From Candidatus Endomicrobiellum cryptotermitis (GTDB lineage: Bacteria; Elusimicrobiota; Endomicrobiia; Endomicrobiales; Endomicrobiaceae), in contig JAIRNY010000024.1 of the NCBI GenBank assembly GCA_031257835.1, positions 1-43,003 of the forward strand: DNA of 43,003 bases, in the 5' to 3' direction. The notes beneath the pieces are model-generated. The model was not told the origin of the DNA and did no database searches. It saw only the letters and a list, made by a program, of their open reading frames with translations. Position 1 is the stretch's first letter; the number at the start of each line of letters is the position of its first letter. A program made the position numbers and the translations under genes. Positions 1-7,633 of the stretch are shown here, piece by piece.

Positions 1-1
1 A

Positions 2-166
2 GATTATAAGTTTATAGAAGTGATAGAAAAGACAAACATGTATGGTAGACATCTACTTGTAACAAATGAACATTTGTCAGATATAAAAGACTTTGATAAA
101 AAGATTGACTTTATAAAAATATTTCAGAAAATGTATATAAACGACATTCCTTTGAAGTTGATTTAA
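2..166 (+). CDS. C-terminal end of an unidentified protein (cut by window edge)
   Basis: An open frame runs from the window edge to a TAA at 164-166 and encodes about 54 residues ending in NDIPLKLI. I do not recognise the family. The stretch YGRHLLV superficially recalls the start of S-adenosylmethionine decarboxylase, but here it lies close to the C-terminus, so that match is not credible. The gene ends 54 bases before queC on the same strand. It could be the upstream member of the queuosine operon or the tail of an unrelated, possibly decayed gene. Confidence 0.45.
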   Translation, partial: DYKFIEVIEKTNMYGRHLLVTNEHLSDIKDFDKKIDFIKIFQKMYINDIPLKLI

Positions 167-220
167 CAGAGGGCAAAAGATAATACTAAAGAGTTGTAAA
201 TATTTAAAGGAATATGAAAT

Positions 221-877
221 ATGAAATTGCTAATAAAAACAGCAGTAGTTTTACTTTCTGGAGGGTTAGATTCTACAACACTATTATATTATGCACTCTC
301 AAAGGGATATGAATGTAATTGTATAATATTTGATTATGGACAAAAACATAGAAAAGAAATAAAGTCTGCGATAAAAATTGCAAAATTAGCAAATGTCAAT
401 TACTCTCTTATCAAAATAACGTTACCTTGGTCAAACGATGTTTTAACTAATAAAAACAAAAAAGTTCCCATACATAAACGTTTACCTACAACTGTCCCGC
501 CAACTTATGTACTTGGTAGAAACACCTTATTTCTTTCCTACGCACTCTCTTTTGCACAATCAATTAACGCTAATAACATATTTATTGGAGTTAATGCTGT
601 AGATTTTTCTAATTATCCTGATTGTACTCCAGAGTTTATAAAAGCATATAATAACGTTTTAAAAAGCTTAAAAACAAGAATAATAATTCAAGCCCCTCTT
701 TTAGAGTTAAATAAAGCTCAAATAATAAAATTAGGAACAAAATTAAATGTACCGTATAAAAATACGTGGACTTGTTATAATGGGTTTGATAAACCATGTA
801 TGCAGTGCGATTCCTGCAAACTAAGGGCAAAAGGATTTAAAGAGGCAAAAATCTGTGACCCTACCATTATTAAATAA
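221..877 (+). CDS. queC: 7-cyano-7-deazaguanine synthase QueC
   Basis: QueC converts 7-carboxy-7-deazaguanine and ammonia to preQ0 using ATP, in the queuosine tRNA-modification pathway in the cytosol. The 218-residue protein has the N-type ATP pyrophosphatase loop SGGLDST near residue 13 and the C-terminal zinc-binding cysteines, seen as CYNG followed by CMQCDSC near residues 186-200. Length is normal for the family. The ATG at 221 has AAAGG about ten bases upstream. The following queE overlaps its 3' end by 23 bases, so the two are co-transcribed and probably translationally coupled. Identification is secure. Confidence 0.95.
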   Translation: MKLLIKTAVVLLSGGLDSTTLLYYALSKGYECNCIIFDYGQKHRKEIKSAIKIAKLANVNYSLIKITLPWSNDVLTNKNKKVPIHKRLPTTVPPTYVLGRNTLFLSYALSFAQSINANNIFIGVNAVDFSNYPDCTPEFIKAYNNVLKSLKTRIIIQAPLLELNKAQIIKLGTKLNVPYKNTWTCYNGFDKPCMQCDSCKLRAKGFKEAKICDPTIIK

Positions 878-1592
878 TATACAAGCTCCATTTTATGAAC
901 TATTTTTTTCTTTTCAAGGAGAAGCTTTATATACAGGGCTCCCTCAAATTTTTGTAAGATTTGCAGGATGCAACCTTAAATGTAATTATTGTGACACTCG
1001 ATACTCTATAGTTGTATCAAAAAAAGCAAAATATTTAACTGTTTTAGAAGTTATAAAAAAGATTGAAGCTATATACAAAAAAAATAAAAAAAGCTTTGCT
1101 TTTACTAAACCATCTATTGCCTTTACTGGCGGAGAACCTTTATTATATGTTGATTTTTTAAAAGAAATAATACCTGGACTTAAAATAAGAGGATTTGCCA
1201 TATATCTTGAAACAAACGGCACTTTATACAAAAATTTAACTCAAATTATTAAATTTTGTGACATACTTGCTATGGACTTTAAATTTCCCTCAGAATGCAA
1301 AAAATCTTTTTGGAAAGAACATAAGAAATTTTTACAAATTGCAAATTCTAAAAAAACAAATAGCGTTTTTATAAAATGTGTAATAACAAAAAACACTACA
1401 CTACAAGAAATAAAACAAGCTATAAAAATAATAAAATCCTTAGATAAAGACACACCCTTAATACTACAACCATCACTAGATAAAAATAAACCTAAAATAC
1501 AAAACCTATATTTGTTTTACATGTTTTCAAAAAAATATCTTTATAACGTAGCACTAATGGTACAAATACATAAAATATACAATATACGCTAA
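855..1592 (+). CDS. queE: 7-carboxy-7-deazaguanine synthase QueE (radical SAM)
   Basis: QueE is the radical S-adenosylmethionine enzyme that makes 7-carboxy-7-deazaguanine, the substrate of QueC. The N-terminus carries FSFQGE and then FVRFAGCNLKCNYCDT, which contains the CxxxCxxC motif for the 4Fe-4S cluster. The TGGEPLL motif for SAM binding follows near residue 93. The best start is GTG at 855, inside the end of queC, with an AAAGAGG ribosome-binding sequence at about 838-845. No ATG is suitably placed before the conserved N-terminus. Of the queuosine genes only queC and queE are seen here; queD and folE are not in the window. Confidence 0.93.
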   Translation: MTLPLLNNIQAPFYELFFSFQGEALYTGLPQIFVRFAGCNLKCNYCDTRYSIVVSKKAKYLTVLEVIKKIEAIYKKNKKSFAFTKPSIAFTGGEPLLYVDFLKEIIPGLKIRGFAIYLETNGTLYKNLTQIIKFCDILAMDFKFPSECKKSFWKEHKKFLQIANSKKTNSVFIKCVITKNTTLQEIKQAIKIIKSLDKDTPLILQPSLDKNKPKIQNLYLFYMFSKKYLYNVALMVQIHKIYNIR

Positions 1593-1598
1593 AAAACT

Positions 1599-1628
1599 AT
1601 ACAATGCAAAATCTTTGTATTTTTTTTT
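1599..1628 (+). terminator. Possible Rho-independent terminator after queE
   Basis: A short AU-only stem (ATACAA paired with TTGTAT, ten-base loop) is followed directly by a run of eight or more T residues, seven bases after the queE stop. The stem is weak, but position and T-tract fit a terminator. Confidence 0.5.
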
Positions 1629-1662
1629 AGAATTTATAGAATTATTTACAGGTTCCAAAAAA

Positions 1663-1833
1663 TTAACTGAACTCGTCTATTAAACAATCAAAATTATATG
1701 CTAAAAGTGACAACTTCAAGTCTGAATGAAACTTTTTGTCCACCTCAGACTTGTTACAAACACAATTACGATTAGCGTCGTCTATATCATCTAGGTATCC
1801 AGTTCTTCCTGCATAACTCTTCCTAGCTATATT
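1663..1833 (-). pseudogene. Startless open frame of 56 codons, probably a gene remnant
   Basis: On the - strand, between TAA at 1834-1836 and TAA at 1663-1665, an open frame encodes 56 residues with ordinary composition, including GRTGYLDDIDD and a C-terminal DLKLSLLAYNFDCLIDEFS. It has no ATG, GTG or TTG start and no ribosome-binding site. It lies downstream of the small membrane-protein gene, where the next gene of that strand would be expected. I do not recognise the family. It may be the C-terminal stub of a decayed gene; chance cannot be excluded. Confidence 0.3.
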
Positions 1834-1842
1834 TTAAGCAAA

Positions 1843-2079
1843 TTACTTTTTTTTAATTCTTACGCCAACTACAAGACCGAAAAACATTCCAATCTGCATT
1901 GCAAAAATAACATTAAATGAAATTATTATTCCGACTACTAAACCTATAACTCCGCCTATAAGCAGTCCTTCAATATCGCGGGTATGTTCAGTATTTTCTT
2001 CTTTTTTAATTTGATCAGAATCAGTTTCAATATTATTATTTTCTTGCGGAATTTGTCCTTGTTCTTTATCTTCAGCCAT
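1843..2079 (-). CDS. Small membrane protein, acidic N-terminus and glycine-rich transmembrane hairpin
   Basis: This 78-residue protein is of unknown function. Residues 1-35 are hydrophilic and acidic (Gln-, Asn- and Glu-rich). Residues 38-75 form one or two hydrophobic segments with Gly spacing (GLLIGGVIGLVVG, then FFGLVVGV), ending in the positive tail RIKKK. The pattern resembles glycine-zipper membrane proteins, but no family can be named. The ATG is preceded by AGAGAGG with suitable spacing, and the gene starts 11 bases after the stop of the CCA/poly(A) polymerase gene, so it is probably its operon partner. Confidence 0.7.
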   Translation of the reverse strand: MAEDKEQGQIPQENNNIETDSDQIKKEENTEHTRDIEGLLIGGVIGLVVGIIISFNVIFAMQIGMFFGLVVGVRIKKK

Positions 2080-2090
2080 TGTGGCCTCTC

Positions 2091-3542
2091 TTAGTTAAAA
2101 TTATTTAACTTTTTTATATTCTCAATAACATCTTCCTTAGTAATATTAGGATCTTCAATTTGCATTTCTTCAATTTTATCTTTAACGACTTGTATCCATT
2201 TCCCTTGCGGTCTATTAAATATCATCATTAATTCTTTACCAACTATTAAATCCGGTTTTACGTATAACATTTTTTTTAACTTTAATTTTTCAATTTTAGA
2301 AAGCAGTTCTTCAAAAATCTTAATATTATCTTTGTCAAAATTAGTCCTAGAGACCTCTATTATTGATTCCAATTCATTACCACATCTTTTAGCGAACTTA
2401 CGCACAGCAACATCTGTCCAAATACCAGAATACAACATTTTAGGATATAAACTATTCCTAATAATAAGAACTACTTTTTGTATAAAATATTTAGAATATT
2501 TAAACCTTTTTAAAACAACTTCTGCAATTTTAGCACTTTCAATATTACAATCATAAAAAAATTTTGTATCGTTCTCATCTCTACAAGTTGTCCATTTGCC
2601 GGTTTCATGCAAAAGAGCAGACATTCTTATATTAATATCATTTTTTGTTCCATCCAAAACTTTTAAAGAATGTACAAAAAAATCATCACAATTACTTTTA
2701 TCAGATTGTTCAACATTTTTTAAATCTGCTATTTCAGGTAAAATTTCCTGCAATAAACCTAAATCATCCATCATCAAAAATGCTTTTGAAGGTTTACTTT
2801 CTACTAAAATTTTATTTATTTCATCTCTTATACGCTCATAAGATACAATTCTTATACGTTTTGATGAAAGTTTCATCGCATTATATGTGTCCTGATCTAT
2901 ACTAAAACCTAGTTGCAAATGTTGACGAACAGCTCGTAAAATTCTTAAAGGATCTTGCTCAAAAATAATTTTTGCATTTTGAGTATCTGTTACTCTAATA
3001 ATTTTTTTTTCAAGATCGCTAAGACCATTGGAAGTAAAATCTAAAATAGTATTATTGTTATCGAGCTTTAAAAACAACGCATTTATAGTAAAATCTCTTC
3101 TTAAAGCGTCATGTTGCAAAGACGTAACTTGAGTATCTGGATTTCTTGAGTTTAAATTATAGTATTCTTTCCTAGGCATTACAAATTCAACTTCTTCATT
3201 GTCTATAAACAACTTAGCAGTACCAAATCTTTCAAAAATAACAAGGTTACTTAAATTATACTTTTTAGACAAAATCCTAGAAAAATTTATACCAGCAAGG
3301 TGCTTATTTTCTTCAGAATCATTTTTTTTTAGACAAACCATTATATCTAGATCTTTGGATTCTCTATTTAAAATAATGTCTCTTATAAACCCGCCAACTA
3401 TATAAACATCAAAATTGTACTCTTGTGCAGTAATAGTAATTTTGTCAATTATAGATTTGTATTTATCAGGTATGACTATATTTTTCATATACTTATTATA
3501 ACAATTATATAAAAAACAAGCTTGCCTTACAGGGGCGACCAT
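2091..3542 (-). CDS. cca: CCA-adding / poly(A) polymerase family tRNA nucleotidyltransferase
   Basis: This class II nucleotidyltransferase adds or repairs the tRNA 3' CCA end, or adds poly(A); sequence alone does not separate the two. The signature is YIVGGFIRDIIL followed by DLDIMV (metal-binding Asp pair) near residues 48-66. RRDFTINAL and DPLRILRAVR follow, and a degenerate HD-like domain (SALLHETGKW) lies in the C-terminal half. The start is uncertain. ATG at 3542 has GAGGA seven bases upstream, but the 18 added residues look foreign to the family; ATG at 3488 gives the usual N-terminal length but has no visible ribosome-binding site. Decayed asmA lies just upstream. Confidence 0.9.
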   Translation of the reverse strand: MVAPVRQACFLYNCYNKYMKNIVIPDKYKSIIDKITITAQEYNFDVYIVGGFIRDIILNRESKDLDIMVCLKKNDSEENKHLAGINFSRILSKKYNLSNLVIFERFGTAKLFIDNEEVEFVMPRKEYYNLNSRNPDTQVTSLQHDALRRDFTINALFLKLDNNNTILDFTSNGLSDLEKKIIRVTDTQNAKIIFEQDPLRILRAVRQHLQLGFSIDQDTYNAMKLSSKRIRIVSYERIRDEINKILVESKPSKAFLMMDDLGLLQEILPEIADLKNVEQSDKSNCDDFFVHSLKVLDGTKNDINIRMSALLHETGKWTTCRDENDTKFFYDCNIESAKIAEVVLKRFKYSKYFIQKVVLIIRNSLYPKMLYSGIWTDVAVRKFAKRCGNELESIIEVSRTNFDKDNIKIFEELLSKIEKLKLKKMLYVKPDLIVGKELMMIFNRPQGKWIQVVKDKIEEMQIEDPNITKEDVIENIKKLNNFN

Positions 3543-3558
3543 TTGGGTTCCTCAAACT

Positions 3559-4526
3559 TTAACTTTTTATACTTTCTAAGAGATCTGTCCAAAGATTTTC
3601 AAACAAAAGGGCAAAGTTTGTTTTAGTTCTATATAGAAGTTCTGATTTCTTTTGGTTTAATGTTTGGATAATAAATAACAACATCTTCTAAATCATTTAT
3701 AGAATTAACATTAATAGGATTAATGCCTGTTAAGTTATATATAAAAGCTTTATATTTAGATTTATTAATTTTAGCACTATACTCTATAGTCGTATCGCCA
3801 TTTTCAAGGAATCTAACAGTACCTTCTGCATATAAAGATAAATCTTCACATTTAAAATCTTTTACCCTTAAAGTTTTTGCTGCTTTATCATAAGCAAAGT
3901 CACAGCTTGTTTCGGCTTGAACCTTTCCTAATTTAAAATTAAAAGACATACTGCCCTTAAAATAATTGCTCTCATAATTAAACACATTAGAATGTAACAC
4001 AACGTTATATATCTTAACATGTCCTAAATCTAAGTTTAAATTTACAATCCCATTGTCAATAAAGATATATTTTACTTCCATTTTTTTAATAAAAGCATAT
4101 CTTGCGTACTGTTGATTAAAATTAGTTTTAATATCTTTATAAAGTTCAAAATAATTAAACTTTTTTTTATTTTCAAAATTTAGATTGAGTCTAAACCCAT
4201 TAATATAAAAGTCATTTGCTATAAAATGTGCTCTTAAAAGTTTAAACATGGTTATTCTCACAAAAAGGTTATCGATAGATAAAAGCACTCCATTATCAAA
4301 ACCACCCAAATTAGACAAGTTAAAATTTAAAATTTTAAATTTATGGAGAACAAGACACTTTTGAGATTCTAACTTCTTTTTGTGTTAAAACAGTTATAAA
4401 CTTTTTTGTCTTGTTTAAAAGATTTGCATTATTAAAACACAGTGTAAAGATAACAAAATACAACAAAAAAACAGATGTTGTTATAGCAGCCAAAACAATA
4501 AATATTTTCTTTAAAATTAATTTCAT
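3559..4526 (-). pseudogene. AsmA-like envelope protein, frameshifted
   Basis: The reading begins at ATG 4526, overlapping the stop of the upstream permease by four bases (ATGA). It encodes an N-terminal membrane anchor and then KKFITVLTQKEVRISKV before a stop near 4341. The next frame continues seamlessly from about 4340 with KFKILNFNLSNLGGFDNGV and runs to 3629, giving the pattern of AsmA-family N-termini (anchor, short basic segment, LSNLGGF, then a repetitive beta-rich domain). A second frame change near 3640 would extend it through LFENLWTDLLESIKS to a stop at 3559. AsmA-like proteins act in outer-membrane lipid or protein homeostasis. At least one frameshift makes this a probable pseudogene; a sequencing error is the alternative. 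Confidence 0.75.
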
Positions 4527-5683
4527 TTATTTAAAGCAAACACTCTTTTTGTTTTTATCTCTATAAAATATGTAACAAAAAAACAGACAAAAGAAAATAT
4601 TATTAAAGCAATAATAGAATTCCTTGCATATCCTATCTTAACATCACCCAAAATAAACATTCTAATATAGTTCATAGAGTATGTTGATGGAAAGATATAA
4701 GAAATAAATTTCAAATATTTAGGTAGCACGTTATGGGGCCAGGCAAAGCCTGACAAAAGCACAGTAGGCAAAGAATAAAACATTAAAACAACCATGGCCA
4801 TTTCTGGTGACTTAAAAAATACAGACACTAATATAGCAAAACATACAATCGCCACAATGAAAGCCACAGATAAAACAAATAAACCTAAAACAGATAAAGC
4901 ATGTATGCCATCGATAGGTAAAATTATGTAAATGTTTAAAATATTAATTAAAAATCCTATTAAAATGTACGGGATTGCTTTGCCAAAAAACATAGCAAAA
5001 AAACTTCCGTTAGACAGTTCATAAAATTTACCTTTATTCTTTTTTTCTAACGATACAGAAGTACATACAGCTACTAAAATTATTTGTTGTAAAACAGCAA
5101 TCAACAAACACGGAAGCAAAAAGTCTGAGTAGTTCATCTGCGTATTAAATAAGTATACAGTATTTATTTTTATAGTACTAAATGCGCTGCTAGTTGCCTT
5201 GTAAGAATAGCCTTTATCTGCTAATATTTTTCTAAACTGTTTTTTAGAAAAATAAATTGATGTCATAGAAATTTTTTTTAGTACATTGCTTGCGACAAGA
5301 AAATTACTAGAATTTACAACGTCAAGCAGTGGTGCTATTCTTCCTTTTTTTATATTTTTACCAAAATTACTAGGAATAACATAAAAACCACTTACATCGT
5401 TTTTAAAAACACCATTTAAAGCCTCTTGAAAAGAATTATATTGAGTAATTGTTTCTAATTCTGCATTAGCATTGATGTCCCTAACTAACTTTCTTGACAC
5501 AGACAAGCCATCTCGATTAACTACACCTAAACTAATCTTTGTCGCCCTTTTGTTTACATAAAGATAAGAAAACATCAAACTATAAATTAAAGGTGCAATA
5601 AAACATATTAACAGCATATCTTTTGATTTAAACAAAAAACCGAACTCTCTAAACAAAATATTTTTTAACGCTTTAATTTTCAT
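4523..5683 (-). CDS. ABC-2 type transporter permease (YbhS/YbhR-like), second of pair
   Basis: This 386-residue inner-membrane protein of the ABC-2 family has one N-terminal transmembrane segment near residues 24-44. A long extracytoplasmic domain follows to about residue 170, then five hydrophobic segments in the C-terminal half, including LPTVLLSGFAWPHNVLP, a typical ABC-2 signature loop. It overlaps the upstream permease by 11 bases and asmA by 4, so it belongs to one operon with TolC, HlyD and the first permease. The likely role is drug or small-molecule efflux. No ATP-binding subunit is encoded in the cluster. Confidence 0.88.
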   Translation of the reverse strand: MKIKALKNILFREFGFLFKSKDMLLICFIAPLIYSLMFSYLYVNKRATKISLGVVNRDGLSVSRKLVRDINANAELETITQYNSFQEALNGVFKNDVSGFYVIPSNFGKNIKKGRIAPLLDVVNSSNFLVASNVLKKISMTSIYFSKKQFRKILADKGYSYKATSSAFSTIKINTVYLFNTQMNYSDFLLPCLLIAVLQQIILVAVCTSVSLEKKNKGKFYELSNGSFFAMFFGKAIPYILIGFLINILNIYIILPIDGIHALSVLGLFVLSVAFIVAIVCFAILVSVFFKSPEMAMVVLMFYSLPTVLLSGFAWPHNVLPKYLKFISYIFPSTYSMNYIRMFILGDVKIGYARNSIIALIIFSFVCFFVTYFIEIKTKRVFALNK

Positions 5684-6830
5684 ATTTTTTTACTCTAAAA
5701 TACATAAAAATATAGGCCAACATGAAATATATTGACCCTAAAACCAACAGTTCTTTAGTAAAACAATATGTGTATTCAATTGATATATTTTGTTGATACA
5801 TCTTTTTAAACCCTTCTAAAAATGAAGTTAAGGGAAGTATGTGTACCATATTTTTTATTAAATAAGGCATTTGATCTAATGACCATGTATAGCCTGACAA
5901 TAAAAAGGCAGGAGCAGATAACAACAAACAACCTTTTAATGCATTAAGTCTGGTTTTAAGCAAAGAAAATAAAAACATTCCTAAAGAAATAGAAGCAAAA
6001 GAAAAACATATACTATAAATAATGATATCTTTATTAGAATGTAATATTTGAATGTTAAACAATCTAAACATAAACAAATATAAGATTTCAAAATGAATAA
6101 AGGCAAAAATTAAATAAACTAACATCTTTCCTACTAACGCTTTAAATATACTCTGCTTAGATTGTTTAAGCATCGAAAAAATAGTTTTTAAATCAAACTC
6201 GATAGATAATGTCAAAACACCAATTAATATTAAAAACTGGTGAATTACAGAAAGCCAAAGGCCTGGTGTTAAATAAAAATTATAATTTAGCGAAGGGTTA
6301 AAAAGTTTTTCATTATCTACACGAACAGGTTGGAGTAGCTCTTCTGTTTGCCGTTTATAAATCCCTTTTTTTGTGAGCATAGAAGATTTTAGGCCAGCAT
6401 TTATTATTGATAATATTGAAATTGAATCTGACTCTACGACATTTCCAGATATATAATTTGACGCATTTATAAATACAGTAACAGTTGGAGATTTTTGTTT
6501 TTTAATATCTTTTTGGAACTTTTTAGGGATATACAGACCTAGAACAGACTCTTGCTTATTAAATAAGTCTTGGAGCTCAGAAACATTGGACACTCTACTT
6601 ACAACTTGCATGTCAGGACAAGCGTTAAAATAACGAATAATATTTTTTGAAATTTTAGAATTATCATTATCTATTACAGTGATTGGAAGCTTGTTTAAAG
6701 TTTGAGATATGTGTATACCACCAAGAAATATAATATCTAGTATTGGAAAAGCAATCAAAGCAAAAAAATAAATCTTATTCTTTGCAATAAATTTTAATTC
6801 TCTAAGAATTATATTTATTATACTTTTCAT
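5673..6830 (-). CDS. ABC-2 type transporter permease (YbhS/YbhR-like), first of pair
   Basis: This 385-residue paralogue of the next gene has the same layout: an N-terminal membrane segment at about residues 20-42, a periplasmic domain containing VTVIDNDNSKISKNIIRYF, and five C-terminal hydrophobic segments with the APAFLLSGYTWSLDQMP loop. The ATG at 6830 overlaps the hlyD stop in an ATGA junction, indicating translational coupling. In the YbhGFSR layout an ATPase gene normally lies between the HlyD-type adaptor and the permeases; here none is present. Confidence 0.88.
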   Translation of the reverse strand: MKSIINIILRELKFIAKNKIYFFALIAFPILDIIFLGGIHISQTLNKLPITVIDNDNSKISKNIIRYFNACPDMQVVSRVSNVSELQDLFNKQESVLGLYIPKKFQKDIKKQKSPTVTVFINASNYISGNVVESDSISILSIINAGLKSSMLTKKGIYKRQTEELLQPVRVDNEKLFNPSLNYNFYLTPGLWLSVIHQFLILIGVLTLSIEFDLKTIFSMLKQSKQSIFKALVGKMLVYLIFAFIHFEILYLFMFRLFNIQILHSNKDIIIYSICFSFASISLGMFLFSLLKTRLNALKGCLLLSAPAFLLSGYTWSLDQMPYLIKNMVHILPLTSFLEGFKKMYQQNISIEYTYCFTKELLVLGSIYFMLAYIFMYFRVKKYEN

Positions 6831-7633
6831 TTTAATACAGCTGTCATGCCTGGACGAAGGTTAGCAATAAGTTCTTTACTTTTTAGTCTTATTTCAAAAG
6901 TTTTCAAATCGTAGCTACCTTGCTGAGCAGTTGGCTTCCAAGATGCAAATGTACCAAGCGCTGATATATATACCAGTTCCATTTCAAAACTTTTATCTAA
7001 AGCTGGAAAAAATACTTGATATTTTTTTCCTTTTTCTATACTTTTTAAACCGTCTTCACGAATATTAAATACAACCCACATATCTTTTGGATTTAGTAAT
7101 GTTATTATTGGGTATCCTGTAGAAACAAGTTCTCCTGGGTTTGAAACAATTTGTACTACCTCACCGTCCATCGGAGAAGTTATCGTAAGTTCTAAATAGT
7201 ACGCATTTATCTCGTCTACTTGTCCTTGTACAGCTTGAACTTTTTGATATGCTGCTTTATATTTATACTCAACTTCATCAAACTGTTGTTTAGGAATTAC
7301 TTTACTTTGATAAAGATTTTTTATTCTATTATAAGTTTTTTTTGCTAACGTATACTGGTTATTTGCATCTTTTAAAGCTGCATTTACAACTGCTAACTTT
7401 GCATCTAGTTCTTTACCTTCTAATTTCCCTAAAACTTGTCCTTTTTTAACATTATCGCCTTCGGACACGTAAATTTCTGATATTCTGCCAGGAATTTTTA
7501 CGCCAACATCTATCTCTGAAGAGTCAACCTCGCCAATAATAATCTTATCTTTATGTTGTTCTTTACAAGAAAATAAAATAAACGGAAATATAAACAAAAA
7601 CACTAACCTTACATATAACTTACTAAAGTTCAT
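6827..7633 (-). CDS. HlyD/EmrA-family periplasmic adaptor lipoprotein
   Basis: This membrane-fusion protein would link the inner-membrane permeases to TolC. I chose ATG 7633 because AGGAG lies seven bases upstream; it gives 268 residues beginning with a hydrophobic signal and the lipobox LFSC, so a lipoprotein is likely. An in-frame ATG at 7660 is disfavoured. After the signal come a biotinyl-lipoyl-like half motif (VGVKIPGRISEIYVSEGDN, KGQVLGKLEG), a coiled-coil hairpin at roughly residues 75-135, the second lipoyl half (ITSPMDGEVVQI) and a beta-barrel domain. The start overlaps the tolC stop by 11 bases. Confidence 0.92.
   Translation of the reverse strand: MNFSKLYVRLVFLFIFPFILFSCKEQHKDKIIIGEVDSSEIDVGVKIPGRISEIYVSEGDNVKKGQVLGKLEGKELDAKLAVVNAALKDANNQYTLAKKTYNRIKNLYQSKVIPKQQFDEVEYKYKAAYQKVQAVQGQVDEINAYYLELTITSPMDGEVVQIVSNPGELVSTGYPIITLLNPKDMWVVFNIREDGLKSIEKGKKYQVFFPALDKSFEMELVYISALGTFASWKPTAQQGSYDLKTFEIRLKSKELIANLRPGMTAVLK

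Noticed and set aside
2-166. Partial gene as S-adenosylmethionine decarboxylase because of YGRHLLV
   Set aside because: In that family the motif is at the N-terminus; here only about 40 residues follow, so the match is chance.
3489-3542. GC-richer stretch at the 5' end of cca, considered as a tRNA piece or separate small gene
   Set aside because: GGGTTC recalls a T-loop, but no acceptor or anticodon stems can be drawn and the stretch is open in frame with cca; it is kept as an uncertain N-terminal extension.
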